Shown here: piece after piece, positions 22,611 through 27,784 of the stretch
How the letters are laid out: every line of letters begins with the position of its first letter
How positions within the stretch are numbered: position 1 is the stretch's first letter
NCBI GenBank assembly: GCA_963607765.1
Contig: CAVDDT010000014.1
Coordinates: forward strand, 1 to 27,784
Source: Colivicinus sp963607765
GTDB lineage: Bacteria > Bacillota_I > Bacilli_A > Erysipelotrichales > Erysipelotrichaceae
Direction of reading: 5' to 3'
DNA: 27,784 nucleotides
Program-made: the position numbers and the translations under genes
The notes under the pieces: model-generated
The model's database searches: none
What the model saw: the letters and a program-made list of their open reading frames with translations, nothing else
What the model was told of the DNA's origin: nothing

Positions 22611-23745
22611 TGTAAAAGAGGCTTTGAATCATAAATATAGTGACATGGCTAACGAGATGAAGAAACAAGGGAAAGATATTGTTTCATTATGTGTAGGCGA
22701 ACCTGATATGAGAGTTCCTGATTATATTATTGAGGGAATTTATAAGGCTATGAAAGATGGCAAGACCGCCTATAGTAATAGTCAGGGTATTAAGGAATTA
22801 AGAGAGGCTATCGCTAATGATGTTGATAATGTGTATGGTGCTGATTATTGTGCAGATGAGGTTATTGTAACTCCTGGTGTTAAGCCAGCTAGTTATTTTG
22901 CGCTTTCTTGTCTTCTTGAGCCAAACGATGAGGCGGTCATTATTTCTCCATACTATTTGAGTTATCCAAGCAATATTGCCTTGGCTGAGCCAACTTGTAA
23001 GATTAAGGTAGTTGATTTAAATGATGATTTAAGTTTGGATGTAGATAAATTAGACAAGGCTGTTAATGATAATACAAAGTGCATTTTGGTTAATTCTCCT
23101 AATAATCCAGCTGGTTCTATGTTTAGCAAGGCAGAAGTGGAAGAAATTTGTAAAATTGCGCTTAAACACCCAAATACATATATTATCTCTGATGAAGTAT
23201 ATGACCGTTTGGTTTATAAGGGTGAAACTCATTATAGTTTTTGTAGTGAAAAGAATATTAAAGATAGACTTGTTTTGGTTAATGGTTATTCTAAATCGCA
23301 TGCGATGACTGGCTTTAGACTTGGCTATGCATTAGCTAATAAAGAATTGATTAAGAAAATGGCTTTGTTTGCACAACAAACAATAACTAATACTTCTACA
23401 CCTATTCAATATGGTGCTCTTGAAATTTATAATCATCCTTGGGATCACATTCCTCCTTATAATGATTATCTTGAAGAGAGGATGACTTATTTTCACAATG
23501 AAATAAATAAACATCCTTATTTTAAGGGTAGACTTCCTAGATGCAGTTTTTATTACTGGGTTAACATTGATGCTTCTGGTAAAAAGTCAATTGAAATGTG
23601 TGATGAACTATTACAAAAAGTCGGCGTTGTCGCAACACCTGGCGTTACTTTTGGTGATAAGTGGGACAACTATATTAGATTCTCTATTGCGTCTAGTATG
23701 GATGATTTAAAAAAGGCAATAGATAGAATTAGGGATTTTAGATAA
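22594..23745 (+). CDS. Class I aminotransferase (aspartate/aromatic type)
   Basis: PLP-dependent aminotransferase of fold type I. The 383 residues show LCVGEPDMRVPD, VNSPNNPAGSMF, the ISDEVYDRLVY strand with the PLP aspartate, the PLP-lysine motif NGYSKSHAMTGFRLGY (K234) and a C-terminal YIRFSIASSMDDL with the carboxylate-binding arginine. It looks like an aspartate aminotransferase of the Ib group, but specificity cannot be settled from motifs. An AAGGGG ribosome site lies inside the end of murI. Glutamate and oxaloacetate or 2-oxoglutarate interconversion would fit its place beside murI. Confidence 0.88.
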   Translation: MHFTSDVKEALNHKYSDMANEMKKQGKDIVSLCVGEPDMRVPDYIIEGIYKAMKDGKTAYSNSQGIKELREAIANDVDNVYGADYCADEVIVTPGVKPASYFALSCLLEPNDEAVIISPYYLSYPSNIALAEPTCKIKVVDLNDDLSLDVDKLDKAVNDNTKCILVNSPNNPAGSMFSKAEVEEICKIALKHPNTYIISDEVYDRLVYKGETHYSFCSEKNIKDRLVLVNGYSKSHAMTGFRLGYALANKELIKKMALFAQQTITNTSTPIQYGALEIYNHPWDHIPPYNDYLEERMTYFHNEINKHPYFKGRLPRCSFYYWVNIDASGKKSIEMCDELLQKVGVVATPGVTFGDKWDNYIRFSIASSMDDLKKAIDRIRDFR

Positions 23746-24968
23746 TGTTAGAAAAGATCAAAACATATGTAGAGCCCAATAAGAAAATAAGGACAATTGA
23801 GATTGTCCTTATGTGTTTATTATTGGCGTTTTCTTTAGGCTCTTTTATTTTTGGGAATACTAAAGTAAATGGAAAAGTTGGCAATATTGAATATATTAGT
23901 GAAACTAGTTTGAATAGAATAAGCGAAGATGAATGCGATGAGGATTCAACTGTTTGTGAAGTTACTTATAGTGATGGCGAAGATGAACTTGTTAAATCAT
24001 ATTCTTATGAAGAATACGAAAGCTTAGATATTGATTCTATTACAGGCTATAAATATAAGAGCGACAATGGAACTATTTTGGTTTTTGATCACTTGGATCC
24101 AACGCTAGATGAAGCGTCTTATTCATATAAACAATTAATGGCTAATGATAGTGCTTCTATTTATAATTTTTCAATTTCTTGTTTAATTCTTTTGATGTCA
24201 CTTAGTATTGTCTATTTCTTTTCTAAAGCATTCACAACATATGAGAAATGTTGGTTTATGTCAATTATGGTGCTTGCGACTATTGTAGCTGTGCTATTTC
24301 CTGAAGAGAGCGCGAATGGTGTAAATGGAATTATCATTATGTTGTTATATCTGCTTGATACATTCTTAAATATCTTGTGTGAATTATTAATTTCTAAGCA
24401 GTCTAGGTATAACTTTTTGGTTTCTGTTGCTGTAGAAATTGTTGAAATATTAACTTGTGTAGTTCTAATGTATAGATTTGCGACAATCGCTACTACTTTA
24501 TTTTTCTGGCTTCCAATTGATATTTTGAGCTATATAAATTGGAGTAAGCACAAGGATGAAGAAGATGATGATCTTACTGCTGTTAGAAGATTAAAAGGCT
24601 ATCAAGAGGTTTTGGTTATTTTGGCTATTATTGTTTGGACTATTGTAGTTGGTTATTTCTTAAGTGGATTAAATATTCAAACTGATTTCTTGGGCGGTGA
24701 TGAGAAATTGGCAACTATTATCACATATGTTGATGCTTGTGCAAGTGCTGTTGGCGTTGCGAATGGCTTATTTATTTTCTTTAGAATGAGAGAACAGTGG
24801 ATTGCTTGGTATATTAGTGCTTTGCTTGAATCAATTATTAACATTATGTCTGGTCAATATGTATTGTTGGTTCTAAAACTTGGATATTTTACTAATACTA
24901 CTTATGGTTATATTAAGTGGAGTAAATATATCAAAGAACACACTAGGGAAAAAGAGACTTTATTCTAG
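23745..24968 (+). CDS. PnuC-type vitamin transporter with an extra extracytoplasmic domain
   Basis: Membrane transporter of the PnuC family (facilitators for nicotinamide riboside and related vitamins). The 407 residues are much longer than the usual 200-250. The PnuC core spans about 165-400 and shows YINWSKHK, VDACASAVGVANGLFIFFRMREQWIAWY and the terminal YFTNTTYGYIKWSKY motif. Before it lie a membrane helix (about 18-37), an acidic outside segment of about 100 residues (38-138) with two cysteines (C64, C71) that could form a disulfide, and another helix (about 140-160). The outside segment has a DUF3592-like look (GKVGNIEYI...CEVTYSDG), which is only an impression. Overlaps the aminotransferase stop by one base. 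Confidence 0.82.
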   Translation: MLEKIKTYVEPNKKIRTIEIVLMCLLLAFSLGSFIFGNTKVNGKVGNIEYISETSLNRISEDECDEDSTVCEVTYSDGEDELVKSYSYEEYESLDIDSITGYKYKSDNGTILVFDHLDPTLDEASYSYKQLMANDSASIYNFSISCLILLMSLSIVYFFSKAFTTYEKCWFMSIMVLATIVAVLFPEESANGVNGIIIMLLYLLDTFLNILCELLISKQSRYNFLVSVAVEIVEILTCVVLMYRFATIATTLFFWLPIDILSYINWSKHKDEEDDDLTAVRRLKGYQEVLVILAIIVWTIVVGYFLSGLNIQTDFLGGDEKLATIITYVDACASAVGVANGLFIFFRMREQWIAWYISALLESIINIMSGQYVLLVLKLGYFTNTTYGYIKWSKYIKEHTREKETLF

Positions 24969-24975
24969 GTTGTAA

Positions 24976-25004
24976 TTGTAAAAATATGTTCATATTGGTA
25001 CAAT
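24976..25004 (+). promoter_or_regulatory. Promoter of efp
   Basis: TTGTAA (24976-24981) and TACAAT (24999-25004) are 17 bases apart, and the -10 carries a TGG extension. The transcript would start about 25011, giving a leader of 28 bases with a weak AGAGAAATGGGG ribosome site. Confidence 0.65.
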
Positions 25005-25038
25005 AACATGGAATTAAAAGAGAAATGGGGTTTTATTT

Positions 25039-25596
25039 ATGGCAATTGAAGCTGGCGATTTTAAAACAGGATTAACAGTCATGGTTGATGGTGATCCTTG
25101 GCAAGTAATTGATTTTATGCATGTTAAGCCTGGAAAGGGCGCTGCAATATTAAAAACTAAGATGAAAAATCTTAAGACAGGTTCTACTCAAGAAAGAAAC
25201 TTTAACGCTTCTACTAAGTTTGAAGCTGCGATGATTGAGAAGAAAGCTGCTCAATATTCTTATTCTGCTGGAGATACTTATTATTTTATGGATATGGAAA
25301 CTTTTGAAACTTACGAGTTAAGTGAAGACCATGTTGGCTTTAATAAGTATTTCTTAATTGAAGGCATGGATGTTATGCTTCAACTATTTGAGGGCGATGT
25401 TCTTACAATTTCTGTTCCTGATAAGGTTGAGTTAACTGTAGTTGAGACTACTCCTGCAATGAAGGGCGCTCCAAGTACTCAAACTAAGGATGCACTTACT
25501 GATACTGGTCTTTCACTTCGTGTTCCTCAATTTATTGAACAAGGTGAAAAGATTCTTGTCACTAGTGCTGATGGACAATATTCTTCAAGAGCTTAA
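25039..25596 (+). CDS. efp: Translation elongation factor P
   Basis: Binds the ribosome E site and relieves stalling at consecutive prolines. The 185 residues form the three expected domains: the N-terminal KOW-like domain with the loop KPGKGAA, whose K33 corresponds to the modified K32 of B. subtilis EF-P, and two OB domains ending in SLRVPQFIEQGEKILVTSADGQYSSR. The stop codon lies inside a strong terminator hairpin. Confidence 0.97.
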   Translation: MAIEAGDFKTGLTVMVDGDPWQVIDFMHVKPGKGAAILKTKMKNLKTGSTQERNFNASTKFEAAMIEKKAAQYSYSAGDTYYFMDMETFETYELSEDHVGFNKYFLIEGMDVMLQLFEGDVLTISVPDKVELTVVETTPAMKGAPSTQTKDALTDTGLSLRVPQFIEQGEKILVTSADGQYSSRA

Positions 25597-25611
25597 TAAA
25601 AGCTCTTTTTT
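25587..25611 (+). terminator. Intrinsic terminator of efp
   Basis: AAGAGCTT (25587-25594) and AAGCTCTT (25600-25607) form a perfect eight-pair stem with an AATAA loop and a T-run to 25611. It spans the efp stop codon and ends three bases before the ATG of the next gene. Confidence 0.85.
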
Positions 25612-25614
25612 AGT

Positions 25615-26361
25615 ATGAAGAAGGTTGCTTTAGTTACAGGATCTAGCAAGGGGATTGGAAAAGCTATTGTTATTGAACTTGCATCATGTGGGTATGATGT
25701 TGTTGTTAATTATTTAAATTCTAAAGATGAGGCCTTTAAGCTTAAAGATTATATTGAAGATAATTATGATGTTTCCTGCCTAGCTATCAAATGTGATGTT
25801 TCAAAAGAAAATGATGTTGATTTGATGGTTAAACAAATTGAAGAAAATCTTGGAAGTGTTGATGTACTTGTTAATAATGCGGCAATTGATTTATCTAACT
25901 TGTTTCATTTAAAAACAGCAGATGAATTTAGAAAAACATTAGATGTAAATGTTATTGGAGCCTATAATGTTTCTAAAAGATGTGGCAAGAAAATGATTGA
26001 GAAGGAATCTGGTCATATTATTAATATCAGTAGCACCAATGGTATTAACACATATTATCCAATGAGTGTCGACTATGATGCCAGCAAAGCAGCACTTATT
26101 TCTCTAACGCATAATTTAGCTATGCAATATGCGCCCTATGTTAACGTCAATGCGATTGTTCCAGGTTTTATCGGAACAGAGAGTGAACTAGATGGATATG
26201 ATGAAGATTTCTTAAAGGAAGAATGTGAGAAAATCTTAAAGAAACGATATGGCAATCCTGAAGAGGTAGCTCATTTAGTTAAGTTTCTTGTAAGTGATGA
26301 AGCTCTTTATATAAACAATTCTATTATCCGAATTGATGGTGGACAAATAGGAAGCAACTAA
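25615..26361 (+). CDS. Short-chain dehydrogenase/reductase, FabG-like
   Basis: NAD(P)H-dependent oxidoreductase of the classical SDR family. The 248 residues show the cofactor loop TGSSKGIG, CDV, NNAA, the catalytic serine in ISSTNG, the YDASKAA tyrosine and lysine, and a C-terminal IDGGQ as in FabG. It could be a 3-oxoacyl-ACP reductase, but no other fatty acid genes are nearby, so a different substrate is possible. There is no Shine-Dalgarno sequence; the ATG follows the efp terminator by three bases, so it depends on read-through or on a promoter buried in the efp end. Confidence 0.8.
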   Translation: MKKVALVTGSSKGIGKAIVIELASCGYDVVVNYLNSKDEAFKLKDYIEDNYDVSCLAIKCDVSKENDVDLMVKQIEENLGSVDVLVNNAAIDLSNLFHLKTADEFRKTLDVNVIGAYNVSKRCGKKMIEKESGHIINISSTNGINTYYPMSVDYDASKAALISLTHNLAMQYAPYVNVNAIVPGFIGTESELDGYDEDFLKEECEKILKKRYGNPEEVAHLVKFLVSDEALYINNSIIRIDGGQIGSN

Positions 26362-26384
26362 AAAAGCCGAGCAATCGGCTTTTA
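26362..26384. terminator. Bidirectional intrinsic terminator between convergent genes
   Basis: AAAAGCCGA (26362-26370) and TCGGCTTTT (26375-26383) pair perfectly around GCAA. It reads as a terminator in both directions and abuts the stop codons of both flanking genes. Confidence 0.87.
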
Positions 26385-27632
26385 ATGTTGCATATTTGTT
26401 AGGGCTAATAGTATCGACAATTTTCCATATTCAAAGGTTAGACCACCTTGCATGTAAAGTGTGTATGGTTCAACAACTGGCGCATCAGCACTAAGCTCAA
26501 TCGTACTTCCTTGAGTAAAACTTCCAGCTGCCATAACTTCATCAAATGGGTAGCCTGGCATCGGCGCAGGTAATACTTTAACAAAGGAATCAATTGGTGA
26601 GGCAGATTGAATGCCTTGAGTAAATTTCACAAGTTTTTCTTTTGCACCAAGTTCTAGTGTTTGAATGATGTCTGTGCGATAATCGTTATATCTAGGAGAA
26701 ATGTTTTTGTATCCTAGTTTTTCTAACATATAAGAAGAAAAGACTGCGGTTTTAAGTGAATTTTTAACTGCGTTTGGTGCCATAAATATTCCTTTAAAGA
26801 AAGAGTTATTTAAATTAAAGTTAGCACCAAGTTCTTTTCCGATGCCTGGAGCAGTCAATCTATCAGCTACCATTTCTATAATATTTTTATCGCCAGCGAC
26901 ATAACCTCCGGTGTTAGCAATGCCTCCACCAAGGTTTTTCATCAAAGATCCAACAACAACATTGGCTCCAACGTGTCCAGGCTCTAGTTTCTCAACTAGT
27001 TCTCCATAACAGTTATCTACCATAATGATTACGTCCCTATTAACTTCTCTTATTTTTGAAATAACATTTTTTATTTTAGAGATTGTTAAGGAATCTCGAT
27101 GTGAGTATCCTCTAGATCTTTGTATTTCAACCAATTTAACATTTTTTTCTTTTAGTCTACTAACGATTTTTTCAATATCAAAGTCATTATTAATTAAATC
27201 TATTTGTTCATAAATTACACCATTAGCTTTTAAAGATTGGCTTGAGTTTCCAATAATTCCAACCATTTCCTGCAAGGAATCATATGGAGCACCGCTTAAA
27301 GAAATCATTGTATCGCCATGTTTTAATAGTGCAGAGAATGTAAGGTATAAAGCGTTAGTGCCAGACATAATTTGTGGCCTTACTAAAGAATCCTCGCAGC
27401 CCAATACAGAAGCAAATATTTTTTCTAGTTTATTTCTTCCTTCATCATAATTTCCATAACCATTCATTTCAGCAAAGTCAGAGTATGAAACATTGTTCTC
27501 GATAAAAGAGCTTAATATTCTGTTTGTGTTATAAAGACATACATCATCAATTTGATTAAATATATCTTTAAGTTCTGAATCAGCTTTTTTAGATAATTCT
27601 AAAAGATTATCATCTATTTTTTCTAAAATCAT
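26382..27632 (-). CDS. YnbB-family PLP protein (annotated as aluminium resistance / methionine gamma-lyase-like)
   Basis: PLP-dependent fold type I protein of the group called aluminium resistance protein or methionine gamma-lyase family protein; the B. subtilis member is YnbB, near glnRA. The 416 residues show RPQIMSGTNAL (85-95), the RSRGYSHRDSL segment, MVDNCYGELVE with the PLP aspartate D206, and GSLMKNLGGGIANTGGYVAG with the PLP lysine K232. The reaction is not established for the family. AAGGTGG precedes the ATG on the minus strand. The neighbours of ynbB in B. subtilis would lie beyond the right edge, so the link cannot be checked here. Confidence 0.88.
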   Translation of the reverse strand: MILEKIDDNLLELSKKADSELKDIFNQIDDVCLYNTNRILSSFIENNVSYSDFAEMNGYGNYDEGRNKLEKIFASVLGCEDSLVRPQIMSGTNALYLTFSALLKHGDTMISLSGAPYDSLQEMVGIIGNSSQSLKANGVIYEQIDLINNDFDIEKIVSRLKEKNVKLVEIQRSRGYSHRDSLTISKIKNVISKIREVNRDVIIMVDNCYGELVEKLEPGHVGANVVVGSLMKNLGGGIANTGGYVAGDKNIIEMVADRLTAPGIGKELGANFNLNNSFFKGIFMAPNAVKNSLKTAVFSSYMLEKLGYKNISPRYNDYRTDIIQTLELGAKEKLVKFTQGIQSASPIDSFVKVLPAPMPGYPFDEVMAAGSFTQGSTIELSADAPVVEPYTLYMQGGLTFEYGKLSILLALTNMQH

Positions 27633-27653
27633 ATTTCCACCTTTTCCTAATCT

Positions 27654-27695
27654 ATTATATTAAAGAGATAAGATATTTAAATGTTTTTAAAACAT
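27654..27695 (-). promoter_or_regulatory. Promoter region of the YnbB-type gene with an upstream palindrome
   Basis: On the minus strand a perfect TATAAT (plus 27654-27659) lies 21 bases before the ATG and upstream of AAGGTGG. ATGTTTTTAAAACAT (27681-27695) is a 7-1-7 inverted repeat where the -35 should be and could be an operator; no consensus -35 is visible. The remaining bases to the window end are AT-rich with no gene. Confidence 0.45.
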
Positions 27696-27784
27696 GAAAA
27701 GAGAGAAAAAAATGTAGTAAAAAGAGAAAAAATAAATTTTTTTAAACTTTTTTTCATTTTCCTATTGCATACCATTAAATCTTT

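Noticed and set aside
25008..25049. Thirteen-codon upstream ORF overlapping the efp start
   Set aside because: Its ATG lies only four bases after the -10 box and would precede the expected transcription start.
27681..27695. GlnR/TnrA operator before the YnbB-type gene
   Set aside because: The inverted repeat is 13-15 bases with TTTTAAAA at its core and does not fit the TGTNAN7TNACA spacing.
1..27784. Mycoplasma-type code with TGA as tryptophan
   Set aside because: Several genes end naturally in TGA with correct family lengths, and tryptophans are encoded by TGG.
1..27784. Mobile elements, CRISPR arrays, tRNA or rRNA genes
   Set aside because: I saw no transposase or integrase, no regularly spaced repeats and no tRNA-like or rRNA-like stretch; intergenic gaps are nearly all under 200 bases.

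Overview
The window reads as a chromosomal segment of a low-GC, Gram-positive-type anaerobe in the Firmicutes/Bacilli-Mollicutes neighbourhood. The evidence is AT-rich codon use, RNase M5, class 1B PyrD/PyrK, a glmU-prs pair and an AdhE with Rex- and CcpA-like operators. TGA is used as a stop (for example smpB, ispD, rnmV) and Trp is TGG, so the code is the standard bacterial one and not the Mycoplasma code. Retained murD, murI and a NagZ-like enzyme show a peptidoglycan-containing cell. I cannot name the genus; an uncultivated gut lineage is an inference. No rRNA, tRNA, CRISPR, prophage or insertion sequence is visible.

Layout. 1-760: secG then smpB. 757-2894: a tightly overlapping run of a small membrane coiled-coil protein, a membrane-anchored polysaccharide deacetylase, azlC and azlD. 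2913-7362: a promoter, a roughly 100-nt leader ending in a terminator hairpin, then a DAACS-type transporter followed by pyrK-pyrD-pyrF-pyrE, closed by a terminator. 7432-9063: a second DAACS transporter carrying an extra N-terminal domain of about 130 residues. 9147-9242: a very short ORF that looks like the stump of a DUF3990 gene. 9330-11975 (minus): adhE, with Rex-like and cre-like sites upstream in the divergent intergenic region. 12109-16232: an overlapping housekeeping operon (RluD-family synthase, ybaK, ispD, rnmV, rsmA, ispE). 16276-18358: a GlmU-like acetyltransferase with an eroded nucleotidyltransferase half, then prs. 18398-20513 (minus): NagZ-like glycosidase and alpha/beta hydrolase. 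20560-24968: murD, murI, an aminotransferase and a PnuC-like transporter with an extra outside domain. 25039-26361: efp and an SDR. 26382-27632 (minus): a YnbB-type PLP protein.

How the parts fit. The pyr genes carry out the last steps of UMP synthesis (dihydroorotate to UMP), and the leader has the layout of a transcription attenuator. AdhE disposes of NADH by making ethanol, and its control region fits redox plus carbon-source regulation. IspD and IspE are steps of the MEP isoprenoid pathway. MurD, MurI and the GlmU-like protein belong to wall precursor supply, the deacetylase to wall or polysaccharide modification, and NagZ to wall recycling.

Points most worth following: the attenuator-like leader and transporter at the head of the pyr operon; the transporter with a degenerate ATPase-like N-domain; the GlmU homologue that has lost its uridyltransferase centre; the PnuC with an added extracytoplasmic domain; and a recurring class of genes with no Shine-Dalgarno sequence whose start codon sits where transcription should begin.
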